A stretch of DNA of 64,000 bases, taken from NCBI RefSeq assembly GCF_023256255.1, contig NZ_JAGDXD010000014.1, positions 1 through 64,000 on the forward strand, given 5' to 3'. Within the stretch, counting starts at the first letter, position 1; every line of letters starts with the position of its first letter. The notes under the pieces were generated by a model. It did no database searches. It had not been told where the DNA came from and worked only from the letters and a program-made list of their open reading frames with translations. The stretch is from Caldivirga sp. (GTDB lineage Archaea; Thermoproteota; Thermoprotei; Thermoproteales; Thermocladiaceae). The translations under genes were made by a program, and so were the position numbers. Below, piece by piece: positions 8,078-16,836 of the stretch.

Positions 8078-10090
8078 TTACGTTGTCTCAACATGATAAG
8101 GCTTCCTTCTCTCTACAAGACTCTTTATGGCGTAGGCAACCCCTGCAACGGCAGGTATTCCAACAGCCCCAATTATCGCGTCACCTGTAGTTACTGGGAA
8201 GCCGTTTATTATGGTCAGTATGTTAGTCTTAATTAATGCGACCTCATCTGAGTTTACAGTTAGGAACCTACTGTACTTAGCGTGCCCATAAGATGCCGTT
8301 AACTGGTAGACTCCAGCTAAGACGCCATTTAACTGTGAGGCACCGTTTGGTCCAGTTAACTGAGAGTAAACTGGACCAGTGCCAATCCTATACATTGTTA
8401 CGTTAGCCTTACTTATCGCCTGGTTGAAGAAGCCCACCACAATGGCGGTTACATTATAGACTCCTAAGGTTACGTCTATCGGCTTCTTAATGAGCGTTGT
8501 AACTCCAATGTTGTATGTGTCGACTCCCTCATAGTATATTGATAGTGAAACAGGGTACGGGTTACTTACACTTACTAACGCTATACCGCTTGAGTTCGTG
8601 TTGAAGGTGCCATACACTTGTCCATTCTGTGATGCAGTTATTGTAGTGCTCACTGGTGAACCATAAGTATTGTGAACCCTAACCACTAATGGATCCCAAT
8701 GCACGTTAACAGTGTATAGACCTGGCTGAGACACACCTAGTGTGCTTACTGCAATGTAGGCTTCATGACCATCCGGTGATATTGAGATTAGCCTGAACTC
8801 ACTACCCCACGGTAACTCTGATGAAGTATACCCACTGTAGGTGGTACCACTTGGGGTAACTATACTGGTTATGGTTGCTGTCTCAGGTAACTGAACAACC
8901 AATGATGTCCACATGCCTTGGGCCACATCACTTTGGTAAACCTGAACCTGTAAGTTACCATTACTCCACTGCCCAACCGGCTTATAGATTATTGGCATGT
9001 ACTCAACAACCAGAGGCACATTCAGTGGGTTAACTACCTTGAATTGAGTATCGTAAATCACGTAAATCCCAATGATTGGCATGAACCTTATGAAGGGCGG
9101 CAGTATGTAACTAACACCATGCACTACAATTAGTTGACTCAGTGTATAGACTGGTGAAATTCTATTAGCCTCAACAATGAAGGTACCGCCATTTTCACCA
9201 ACTACTAGCGGCTGGACAGTGTAAACAGTAACAACGTAACCCATTATTGACCAGCCTGAGGGTATGCCGAAGTTGTTGGTGGTTATTATAACTTGGCTAT
9301 GTGCATCAACAGTAGTATTGTAGAATTGAGTACCCTTGACTAGCATTGCAAATGGCATTTCATACTGTGAACCCTGAAGTAACTCAACACTATAGTTGCC
9401 GGATGGTAGATACGACATATCTAGCTTAACGTGCTTGTAATCCAATTGAATGGCAGTCACATTACCACTCCACTTCTCAACCAATTGGCTGAAGGCGCTA
9501 CCGTTAGGTAACACTACATCCTGCACACTGAAGGGCGCATTATTGGGAATCGTTAACTCCACGTACTGGTCAGTAACGTACTGGTAAGTGTAGTCTGGTG
9601 CAGTTATGTTTATTGAAGCTTGGTTAGTTAGAGGTACGTAAATTGTCTTAACGAACACTGATGAAACCACTACGGTGCCATTAACGGTGTTCTGGCCTGA
9701 ATTAACCAACACTATTGAACCAGACGGTGAGTAAGCTGACGTTACAAAACCATACTCATTAACGCTCTTCAGAATGTTACCAGAGATGCCGATTGACGGT
9801 AGAGGCGTGGGGAAGTAAACCTCAAGGTACTCTAAACTGTAGCCAGGACCTGGAGGCAGAGGGGCAGTTATAGTGTATGTGCCACCTGCGGGTATTGATA
9901 AGCTAACAGTCTGGTTAATTACATCAATATACTGAACCTCTGCATAGTAAGGTAAGTTAATTGATATAGCTTGGTTTTGAGTTGGGGTTACTTGCTGGGT
10001 TATGGTAGCAACATAAATAGCCGTACTGTACAGTATTAAACCCGCTATTACTATTGCTATTGCTCCAAGTAACTTCCCTCTAAATGACAT
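8078..10090 (-). CDS. Large membrane-anchored surface protein with Ig/carboxypeptidase-regulatory-like repeats
   Basis: 670 aa from ATG 10088-10090, chosen because a TATA-like box (10112-10119) lies about 25 nt upstream. Four in-frame codons before it start with TTG. A hydrophobic helix at residues about 8-28 is a signal anchor. Another at about 640-660, followed by SLVERRKPYH, is a C-terminal anchor with a positively charged tail. Between them is a long Thr/Ser/Val/Tyr-rich beta-type region with several N-x-S/T sites. Near residues 480-630 are beta-sandwich repeats (for example YNVTAIVVGFFNQAISKANV) like carboxypeptidase-regulatory or transthyretin-like domains. It is most likely exposed on the cell envelope. 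No catalytic motif is visible. Confidence 0.75.
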   Translation of the reverse strand: MSFRGKLLGAIAIVIAGLILYSTAIYVATITQQVTPTQNQAISINLPYYAEVQYIDVINQTVSLSIPAGGTYTITAPLPPGPGYSLEYLEVYFPTPLPSIGISGNILKSVNEYGFVTSAYSPSGSIVLVNSGQNTVNGTVVVSSVFVKTIYVPLTNQASINITAPDYTYQYVTDQYVELTIPNNAPFSVQDVVLPNGSAFSQLVEKWSGNVTAIQLDYKHVKLDMSYLPSGNYSVELLQGSQYEMPFAMLVKGTQFYNTTVDAHSQVIITTNNFGIPSGWSIMGYVVTVYTVQPLVVGENGGTFIVEANRISPVYTLSQLIVVHGVSYILPPFIRFMPIIGIYVIYDTQFKVVNPLNVPLVVEYMPIIYKPVGQWSNGNLQVQVYQSDVAQGMWTSLVVQLPETATITSIVTPSGTTYSGYTSSELPWGSEFRLISISPDGHEAYIAVSTLGVSQPGLYTVNVHWDPLVVRVHNTYGSPVSTTITASQNGQVYGTFNTNSSGIALVSVSNPYPVSLSIYYEGVDTYNIGVTTLIKKPIDVTLGVYNVTAIVVGFFNQAISKANVTMYRIGTGPVYSQLTGPNGASQLNGVLAGVYQLTASYGHAKYSRFLTVNSDEVALIKTNILTIINGFPVTTGDAIIGAVGIPAVAGVAYAIKSLVERRKPYHVETT

Positions 10091-10111
10091 ATGAGTTATC
10101 AAATATCCATA

Positions 10112-10119
10112 TTTATAAG
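10112..10119 (-). promoter_or_regulatory. TATA-like box for the surface-protein gene
   Basis: On the minus strand CTTATAAA lies about 25 nt before ATG 10090 and decides that start. Confidence 0.5.
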
Positions 10120-10162
10120 ATAATCAGATAAAATAACCATTTACTATAAAAATGCGTTTAAA

Positions 10163-11167
10163 TTAACCATAATCCTCAATGCGTACACCCTCATAGTTAG
10201 CATCAATTAATATTACTTCACCGCCTGCTAACTTTACTGCAATCGCAACCTTATCCTCAACTCCTGGCGCTAATGCTATCACTGCACCACCCCCACCTCC
10301 ACCGCTTAACTTAGCCCCGAGGGCACCTGCCCTCCTAGCCATGTACACTATGTTGGATAACCTATGGTTAGATACCCCTAATGCCTCAAGTAGGCCTTGA
10401 TTAATATTCATTAATTCACCTAAGGCTACGTAATCGCTCTTGTTTAAGGCCGCCAATGCTTCATCAACAATGGCCCCTATTGAATCCATTACCTTCTCAA
10501 TAACTGCAGGATACTTGCCGTAAAGTGCTTTAACTCTCTTAACTAGTTCACTTGTGGTTGATTCCCTCTCAACATAACCAACCACTAGTGGTATTTTAAG
10601 TGAAGTGCTTAGCCTTTTTAATTCAATTCCAGGTTTAATGTACATTACGCCACCAATACTTGATGTTGCAGTATCCATAGGGCTTGCTGCGCCTTGAACC
10701 GTTAACTCCACTGAATGACTAATCTTGGCAATATCCTCCTTACTTAATTTAACGTTAATTAACCTTGCATAGGCCGCCACTGCGGCTACTGATACCGCTG
10801 CTGATGTTGCTAAACCAGCCCCAATGGGTAACTGACTCTCAATAATTACCCTGATACCTCTTAAATCGCCGCCATACTTCTCTGAGACAAGCCTCAACGC
10901 TGTTAAAGCGTATGAGGCAAGCCTACTTAATTGACCATCATCAATTACATTACCCTCAATTAAACCCCCAGTAACTCTTATTGCAATACCTTTAACTGAA
11001 AGATCCTTTGCCAGAATCACAAGCGAATCATCATTTGTCTCCTCAACAGTAACCTTAATACCTTTGTTTATAGCCATAGCTATGGCTGGTTTACCGTAAA
11101 CAACAGCGTGCTCCCCAAACAATTTAACAACTCCCGGCGCTGTGGCAGTTACCCTTAATACACTCAT
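10163..11167 (-). CDS. mvk: Mevalonate kinase (GHMP family)
   Basis: 334 aa from ATG 11165-11167, giving MSVLRVTATAPGVVKLFGEHAVVYGKPA, the standard GHMP N-terminus. The frame stays open upstream but that part is not family-like. Motif 2, PIGAGLATSAAVSVAA, is the ATP-binding GLxSSA loop, here with Thr-Ser. Motif 3 is KLSGGGGGGAVIAL near the C-terminus. It phosphorylates mevalonate in isoprenoid synthesis and so feeds the archaeal lipid steps encoded elsewhere in the window. It overlaps the end of the upstream gene (11124-11606) by 44 nt, so the pair is probably translationally coupled. Confidence 0.93.
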   Translation of the reverse strand: MSVLRVTATAPGVVKLFGEHAVVYGKPAIAMAINKGIKVTVEETNDDSLVILAKDLSVKGIAIRVTGGLIEGNVIDDGQLSRLASYALTALRLVSEKYGGDLRGIRVIIESQLPIGAGLATSAAVSVAAVAAYARLINVKLSKEDIAKISHSVELTVQGAASPMDTATSSIGGVMYIKPGIELKRLSTSLKIPLVVGYVERESTTSELVKRVKALYGKYPAVIEKVMDSIGAIVDEALAALNKSDYVALGELMNINQGLLEALGVSNHRLSNIVYMARRAGALGAKLSGGGGGGAVIALAPGVEDKVAIAVKLAGGEVILIDANYEGVRIEDYG

Positions 11168-11606
11168 TGACGTCACCTGGCTCCCTCTTCGCAATATTAA
11201 GTAGTACTGAACCAAGTAAATTAAGGTTGCTTAAGACATTATCCAATACTTCCCTAATACCCTCATCAGTATTACTACTTAGTAATGGTTTAAGCAATTC
11301 CTTAACATCACTAGGCATGAATGGGTATATTGCCGCGAAATCCCTTGATTTAATAGTAATCATTGTTTCCAAGAAGCCTTCAAGGAGTCTTCTGATCCTC
11401 CCCTCACTAACGACATAGAGGTTATAAAGGCTCTTAGCCTCATTCTGAGGCAACATTACGCATGATTTAGTTAACTCATAGTACTCTACTAATGACTCTA
11501 TATCCCTTACAGTACCCTTACCTACAGCCTTAATAAAGGTTCCACTGGAAGTCCTTTCCCTAAGTCTCTTAACTGACTCCTCAATGCTTCCCGAATTAAC
11601 AGCCAC
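11124..11606 (-). CDS. Hypothetical helical protein upstream of mevalonate kinase
   Basis: 160 aa. The start is GTG 11604-11606, supported by a TATA-like TTAATAAAC about 25 nt upstream (near 11627-11635). The sequence is mostly helical (RDIESLVEYYELTKSC, RIRRLLEGFLETMITIKSRDF) with four cysteines, three of them near the C-terminus (NECIKGNCHSAGSC). I considered a GINS-like A-domain because of the helical pattern but could not support it. The 44-nt overlap with mevalonate kinase suggests co-expression. Function unknown. Confidence 0.6.
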   Translation of the reverse strand: MAVNSGSIEESVKRLRERTSSGTFIKAVGKGTVRDIESLVEYYELTKSCVMLPQNEAKSLYNLYVVSEGRIRRLLEGFLETMITIKSRDFAAIYPFMPSDVKELLKPLLSSNTDEGIREVLDNVLSNLNLLGSVLLNIAKREPGDVNECIKGNCHSAGSC

Positions 11607-11665
11607 AGTTCAGTAAGGTAAGTTCAGTTTATTAATGCTTTAGGCGTGAATCTTAGGAAACTAGC

Positions 11666-13057
11666 TTACTTACCCCTAGCTATTGATGATGCTTCAGCGT
11701 AGATGAAGCCTATTATTAACCATCCTAGGAATAATTCTACGAACATTGGCTTAGTTGAGACTAATGCTGATGTTATTGAGTATCCTGCAAGAATTAAAGC
11801 CGCCGTTGCTAAGATTACTTGACCCATGTACTTCTCAACCTTCCTAATGCTAAGTCTCATTAGTGATACATCAGATACAACATGAACTAATAAGCCAGCC
11901 ATGGTTGATAAGCCTCCTAGAACTAGAAAAGCCATTAATGGTGATAATAGGCTTGATGAAATTAAACTAACAGCAATTATCCCAATGGATGATACTAAAG
12001 CAGCCAGCATTGGATTATTGGTGTTCACATTAATGTAGCTTAGAGGTTTAGGTACCCATCCATCAATAGACATTGCGAAGAGTACCCTTGATGATGCCAG
12101 ATTATAGGCCAACACACCTAATACACCATCATTAACAAGCGCCACTAAGACTGGTATATCTATAAGTACACCAAAGTACTCGTGAAGGAGGTAGAGTATA
12201 GGTGAGTTGAAGGCGCTCATACTAATCATTGACTTAATAAGGGATTCAAAACGCCCATAGGATTCAAACAATGCTAATCCAGCTGAGTTGAAGGCGAAAA
12301 GATCAAACACAGCAAGTAATCCGCCCGTTAGTATTACCGCAATAATAGCCTTAGGCACAGTCTTGCTTGCCATCTTAGTTTCACCTGAAAGGGGAGTTAT
12401 GGTACCATACCCAGTGGGTATTGCGGCAGCAAAGAGTGCGGCATACCCGAATTGCGCTAATGAGATACCTTGACCAGTGGTTAGGCTTAGGCTTATCTTG
12501 AAACCTGAAAGGTAAAGCAACACTATACCTATTACTACTAGTATTCCTAACTCAAGTGAACCGGCGAATACTGCATATTTGGCTGATGGTTTTATACCTA
12601 ATATAGCTAATACTGCTTGAACAATAAGTACCGCTATTAGGGTGTATGTAAAGTTAATGTGAAATAGAAACCACATTATACCCGCTGAGCCTATTGCATA
12701 CGCGCTTCCGTAGAGTATTGAGTAAAACAGGTATATGAACCCTGTCTCAATACCTACCCTATGGCTTATGAAGTGGTTAGCGTATGCATAATAGCCACCT
12801 GTCCTCGTTAATCGTCGTGATAACTGGTATACTACAAGCCCATTAACCAATACGATTAGTGTACCTACTAATGCGGCTAATGGGGCTAGTAAACCTGCGT
12901 AAAGTATTATAGCTGTACCGTAGGTTGTTATACTTAGGAATGGGGACTGACCACCCAATGATGCGAAGAACAGCTCTCTAAAGCTTAATACCCTCCTTAA
13001 CCCATTACTACTACTGTATTGCTTATGCTCACTGCTTGAACTTCCCGTAGTAACCAT
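11666..13057 (-). CDS. APC-family amino acid permease
   Basis: 463 aa from ATG 13055-13057, with TATA-like TTATAAAAG (13082-13090) 25-33 nt upstream. About 12 membrane helices follow a short polar N-terminus. The first helix region has LSFRELFFASLGGQSPFLSI, the unwound Gly-rich substrate-binding segment typical of APC transporters. FAAAIPTGYGTITPLSGETK matches the family's helix 6 to loop region. It should import amino acids or related amines by ion-coupled transport. The substrate is not predictable. A second APC permease lies at 52489-54081. Confidence 0.85.
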   Translation of the reverse strand: MVTTGSSSSEHKQYSSSNGLRRVLSFRELFFASLGGQSPFLSITTYGTAIILYAGLLAPLAALVGTLIVLVNGLVVYQLSRRLTRTGGYYAYANHFISHRVGIETGFIYLFYSILYGSAYAIGSAGIMWFLFHINFTYTLIAVLIVQAVLAILGIKPSAKYAVFAGSLELGILVVIGIVLLYLSGFKISLSLTTGQGISLAQFGYAALFAAAIPTGYGTITPLSGETKMASKTVPKAIIAVILTGGLLAVFDLFAFNSAGLALFESYGRFESLIKSMISMSAFNSPILYLLHEYFGVLIDIPVLVALVNDGVLGVLAYNLASSRVLFAMSIDGWVPKPLSYINVNTNNPMLAALVSSIGIIAVSLISSSLLSPLMAFLVLGGLSTMAGLLVHVVSDVSLMRLSIRKVEKYMGQVILATAALILAGYSITSALVSTKPMFVELFLGWLIIGFIYAEASSIARGK

Positions 13058-13081
13058 CTTGGTTAATCCACGTAATGCGTG

Positions 13082-13090
13082 CTTTTATAA
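13082..13090 (-). promoter_or_regulatory. TATA-like box for the APC permease
   Basis: TTATAAAAG read on the minus strand, 25-33 nt before ATG 13057. Confidence 0.45.
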
Positions 13091-13224
13091 ACCTTACCCA
13101 TTAATTACTCCTGTAATTGTTGAATTATTTAAGTATCATGATTATTATATACTATATCTTTATATAATATATTATAGTTTAATTAATATATGAGCAGATG
13201 ATTTTAGCTATAATTAAGTAATAT

Positions 13225-15150
13225 TTATTTTCTACTTACTTTAACAACCTTAAGCATCAGAACCACTACGCTCATAGCCACTAACACCACTCCAATGGCT
13301 AGATATGTTAAGTTAACTCCAGCCAAGTTAACTATTGAAAGTGATGCACCTGGTAATTGACCTTGAACCACATGCTGTGCGCTTGATACCGGCACGTATT
13401 GAAGCATTGTATAGTTAACAGTGTAATAGGCTATTGGGCATGCACCTAACTCATAGTAAAGTTGCCTTAAGAATAATGAATACGCTATAGATTCCTCGTA
13501 CAATGATAAAGCCTCCTCAAAGTAGCTTTGGCTTGATACTGATGAGGGGTTACCAGCAAGGCTACTATTGTACTGTCCAAACCAGTAGTCACCAAACTGC
13601 ACATAGGCGCTGGATAAAACTGGTAAACCATTGCACTGGGACACTAAGGCTTCATTATAGGTTGCAACGTTCCTAACAATGTTAAGTAAGTATAATGACG
13701 CATTGCTTCCTCCAATCAAGAACATTGTGTGAATTATGGCACTTGCTGAGGCTATTGTATCAAGGCTTACTGCTAACGCCTCCAGGTAAAGACCATTTTG
13801 ATAGTAGGCCTGCGCCTCGTTAGTTTGATTAATGAGCTGGTTAATCGTATTAATGACCCCTATGCTTGTGGTTAACCCCTCAGCACTAGCTAATGAATAT
13901 AAGTATGTTACAGTCGTGTATGCGTATGATGCATATAGTCCACTTAATTTACTTAAGTATGAGACCGGTATTGGGTTGCCACCACTAATAGCGTTAAGCA
14001 CATTAAACCAATACTTCAACGTAATCACCCTAACGTATAATTGAGCCAAATCACTGGGTAAACTGGCCGTATTGCCGGCTTGAATATCATTAACGGTGGT
14101 GTTTAACATTACCTGGGCAGTATATATCCTATCATAGATCCCTACCATTATGTCTAAGTTAGCGGTTGTGGGTTTAACACCATTAATCTCATTAATCATT
14201 TGATTCAATTGAGCAGACACATTAGCAACAAGAGCCTTAGCATAACTTAGTGTAGTATTCCTAAACATGTTAGTGTAGTAGCTTATTAGGGCATTGTAGA
14301 GTAAACTTGCTGCAGTATAGTAGTCACCATTATTGGCACTGCTTATGGCTGCCTCATAATCAGCCTGACTACCTAAGGCTGATTCATTACCATAATTAAC
14401 GTAAAGCGTCCTGTAGAGGTAATTACTTATAACTGAAATATTATTACTCACTTGAGGGGTTACTTGTAGAGATAGGTTAAAGCTACGGCCCGTGAAGTAC
14501 TGTATAGCCTGGTATACGGTAGCTACTGGAACCACATTAACGCCAAGCTGCTTGCCTAAGTTTACTAGGTTAATCACTTGGCCACTTGATGATACGTAGT
14601 TCTGTTGACCATAAGGTATTAACACCGTTGAGTAACCTAATTGGGCGGCAGCCCTAATCTTATCCGGTATCCCACCCACTGGGCCTATTGTCCCATCAGG
14701 CATAATCATTCCGGTCATTACTACGCTAGGGTTTAGGCTACTGTTGGTTATGAGCGAGTACATGCCCACGGTCATGTAGCCACTGGCTGATGGGCCACCT
14801 ATCTCTATAGTGCTGGAGTTAACATTGATAAGGAAGTTATAGCTTGTTAATGATTGACCGGCAATAGTTGTAGCTACAAATGCCGCTATTTGACTTGAAG
14901 AAATAAATGTACCACCCTCCCCTATAGGTAGTGGCATTGCCGATACATACACATTACCACCCAAGTAACTTGGAAGACCCTTAACAGCAGTTATAGTTAT
15001 GTTTATTACAGCACCCTGGCTTGGACCTGAAACCGCTAACGCATGAATAGTTACACTATTGGTAAATATTGACCCAGTGCTCCATGAATACGCTAACGCT
15101 GATGCAGCTATGGCTAGTGCTATTATTGGAAGTAGCCTATTAATCTTCAT
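13225..15150 (-). CDS. Membrane-anchored extracytoplasmic Lon-domain (S16) serine protease
   Basis: 641 aa from ATG 15148-15150, with TATA-like TTTATATAGG at 15171-15180. Residues about 5-22 are a signal anchor and about 605-630 a C-terminal membrane helix ending in KVVKVSRK. Residues about 35-200 are a Lon/S16 proteolytic domain. GGPSASG holds the nucleophile S121 and GGIPDK holds K164. Their 43-residue spacing equals that of the E. coli Lon Ser-Lys dyad (S679/K722). No AAA+ domain is present. The remaining ~400 residues are helical and Tyr/Asn-rich with glycosylation sites. The protease domain should sit outside the membrane, where ATP-driven unfolding is unlikely. Confidence 0.82.
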   Translation of the reverse strand: MKINRLLPIIALAIAASALAYSWSTGSIFTNSVTIHALAVSGPSQGAVINITITAVKGLPSYLGGNVYVSAMPLPIGEGGTFISSSQIAAFVATTIAGQSLTSYNFLINVNSSTIEIGGPSASGYMTVGMYSLITNSSLNPSVVMTGMIMPDGTIGPVGGIPDKIRAAAQLGYSTVLIPYGQQNYVSSSGQVINLVNLGKQLGVNVVPVATVYQAIQYFTGRSFNLSLQVTPQVSNNISVISNYLYRTLYVNYGNESALGSQADYEAAISSANNGDYYTAASLLYNALISYYTNMFRNTTLSYAKALVANVSAQLNQMINEINGVKPTTANLDIMVGIYDRIYTAQVMLNTTVNDIQAGNTASLPSDLAQLYVRVITLKYWFNVLNAISGGNPIPVSYLSKLSGLYASYAYTTVTYLYSLASAEGLTTSIGVINTINQLINQTNEAQAYYQNGLYLEALAVSLDTIASASAIIHTMFLIGGSNASLYLLNIVRNVATYNEALVSQCNGLPVLSSAYVQFGDYWFGQYNSSLAGNPSSVSSQSYFEEALSLYEESIAYSLFLRQLYYELGACPIAYYTVNYTMLQYVPVSSAQHVVQGQLPGASLSIVNLAGVNLTYLAIGVVLVAMSVVVLMLKVVKVSRK

Positions 15151-15170
15151 CAATCCATCAATGCGAATAG

Positions 15171-15180
15171 CCTATATAAA
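15171..15180 (-). promoter_or_regulatory. TATA-like box for the Lon-domain protease
   Basis: TTTATATAGG on the minus strand, about 26 nt before ATG 15150. It decides that start over the TTG one codon earlier. Confidence 0.5.
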
Positions 15181-15455
15181 TATTTTTCAGATCCAACTGA
15201 TATTTAAACGATCCACATTTATCTCTAATGCCTCAGTATTAACCAGGAAAAGCATTAACTTCATTAACACAGTTAAGGAGCTTATGACATTTCCTAACCT
15301 CAACACCCTTTACATTTCTTACATTGATCTTCAGTAAGTGGCTCTTGGTAATTTGCAGTTCTCTTCATAACCTTGTTTAATCATATCATAAAGCAATAGT
15401 AAATATTAGTAGCATCATAATCTTTAGGTTTGCATTATTAGATTTTATACGTAGC

Positions 15456-15464
15456 GTTTATAAG
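15456..15464 (+). promoter_or_regulatory. TATA-like box for the nuclease/ParA-like pair
   Basis: GTTTATAAG centred 27 nt before the GTG at 15487. It supports that non-ATG start and a two-gene leaderless transcript. Confidence 0.55.
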
Positions 15465-15486
15465 TAAATTATAATGAAATTAAAAG

Positions 15487-15858
15487 GTGACTACACGCTC
15501 TTTAATCGACTACATTAAGCATTGCCATGATGAAGAGTGTGTCAAGGACCAACTAGCCATTCTTACTAAGGGTAGGAGGGAAGTACCCATTGAGATTGAT
15601 GGGTTAAGGTTTCTGATTGATGTAGTTACTAGTGATGAAGCTTTCGAAGTTAAGTACGATGCGCAACCATATGATGGAATAGGCCAAGCATTAATATACG
15701 GTATTACAGGATATAGGGCATGGCTAATACATGTCCTAGATAATTATTCAAGGTTATTTAAAAATTACATTAAATTATTCAGAAGGCTTAATCTACCATT
15801 CTGTGTAGAGGTAATAGATAAGAGACTTGGCCTTAGTGAGGAAACATGCCCACAGTAA
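15487..15858 (+). CDS. Small PD-(D/E)xK (RecB-motif) nuclease-like protein
   Basis: 123 aa from GTG 15487. The core shows a PD-(D/E)xK-type active site: D45 in FLIDVV, then E54-V-K56 in AFEVKY, then Q67-x3-Y71 in GQALIY, the QxxxY motif of RecB/Cas4-like nucleases. The order and spacing (D, ExK, Q..Y) fit a minimal nuclease fold, and little else is present. The stop overlaps the start of the ParA-like ATPase by 13 nt, so the two are translationally coupled. The assignment rests on motif reading. It could also be a non-catalytic member of the superfamily. Confidence 0.55.
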   Translation: MTTRSLIDYIKHCHDEECVKDQLAILTKGRREVPIEIDGLRFLIDVVTSDEAFEVKYDAQPYDGIGQALIYGITGYRAWLIHVLDNYSRLFKNYIKLFRRLNLPFCVEVIDKRLGLSEETCPQ

Positions 15859-16799
15859 TACCTGTAATATCAGCTTCTGGAGGTGTAGGTAAGACAACCC
15901 TAGCATTATTAATTGCACACTACTTAGTTGAACATGGGGAAGACCCAGGGAAAATACTTGCAGTTGACACTGACCCAACTGCTGGCTTATCGCTTAAGAT
16001 ATATGAGGATGATTATGATAAAATTAACCAGCTTAGGAGGACACTATACCATATGTTTAAAGATTACGATAAGGGTAAGAACATTAATATTGAAGATTAC
16101 GTAAACTTACCTGGCGTAAGCATTAACGCAAGCACGTTACAGAATATAAGAATATTACCACCTGGTGAAGACGAAGAGGGTGATCTCAGTAACCTAGTAA
16201 CGTTGTGGCTGGGTGAATATGGTAGGGGTGATGCATTATTCACAATCCTCGATAAATCAGGTGCCTTAAATCACTTTAATTACATAATTATAGATACCGC
16301 GCCATTTTTTGATAAGAGGTACACCTCAATAGCGTTGGCTAAGACTGACCTAGTTAAGGTTGATAAGGCAGTTGTGCCACTGAGGCCTACTTTAACCGAT
16401 ATTAAAAGGACTAATAGGATGATTCAAGCGATTTTAAGGAAGATTAACAATGAGATTAAACCCATATTCGTCTTTAACTTTGATAAGGACATGCTAAGGC
16501 ATGAAGCCGCATCACTTAGGGAAGCTGGCGTAGAAGTCTTAGCTAAAGGAGGTGGTAGTTCTAAGAACCCAAGAGGTGTCACTTCCCTTGAAGAGGTGAT
16601 AAGGGCTATTAATAGCCTTAAGTCGGTGGGTAAAGTAGTAAATGTAGCCTTAACTTACATGGCCTCGTTAACTCGTTTCCCAGAGCATGAGCTTAAAAAC
16701 GAAGAAGCGTATACACCTAGGTGCGTAGTAACGTCCGTAATAAGTGAATTTAACCATAGTATTCAGCCTGACTGCTCAATACTGGTTGAAACAGAGTAA
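15846..16799 (+). CDS. ParA/MinD-like P-loop ATPase
   Basis: 317 aa from ATG 15846. The Walker A region is ISASGGVGKTTLA (K16). The ParA/MinD order follows: switch AVDTDPTAGLSLK, and Walker B at YIIIDTAPFFD. The deviant Walker A normally starts KGGxxK[ST]. Here the signature lysine is replaced by S11, so the inter-monomer Lys is missing. The C-terminal half is less conserved and contains cysteines (PRCVVTSV, QPDCSIL). ParA-like ATPases position DNA, proteins or complexes. With the overlapping nuclease-like gene it forms a compact two-gene unit whose role I do not know. No parB-like gene is next to it. Confidence 0.78.
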   Translation: MPTVIPVISASGGVGKTTLALLIAHYLVEHGEDPGKILAVDTDPTAGLSLKIYEDDYDKINQLRRTLYHMFKDYDKGKNINIEDYVNLPGVSINASTLQNIRILPPGEDEEGDLSNLVTLWLGEYGRGDALFTILDKSGALNHFNYIIIDTAPFFDKRYTSIALAKTDLVKVDKAVVPLRPTLTDIKRTNRMIQAILRKINNEIKPIFVFNFDKDMLRHEAASLREAGVEVLAKGGGSSKNPRGVTSLEEVIRAINSLKSVGKVVNVALTYMASLTRFPEHELKNEEAYTPRCVVTSVISEFNHSIQPDCSILVETE

Positions 16800-16836
16800 T
16801 CCATGGCCCTTAAGCAAGATATTGTTTTTAACCATT

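Larger units (their letters stand above)
15151..15486. other. Non-coding gap between divergent genes
   Basis: AT-rich intergenic stretch. Besides the two TATA-like boxes facing outward (15171-15180 minus, 15456-15464 plus) I see no gene, hairpin or repeat. A short plus-strand frame crossing 15059-15337 is antisense to the protease gene and has no family features. Confidence 0.5.

Noticed and set aside
11124-11606. GINS replication subunit for the protein upstream of mevalonate kinase
   Set aside because: Only a loose helical resemblance. No GINS A/B domain signature could be identified.
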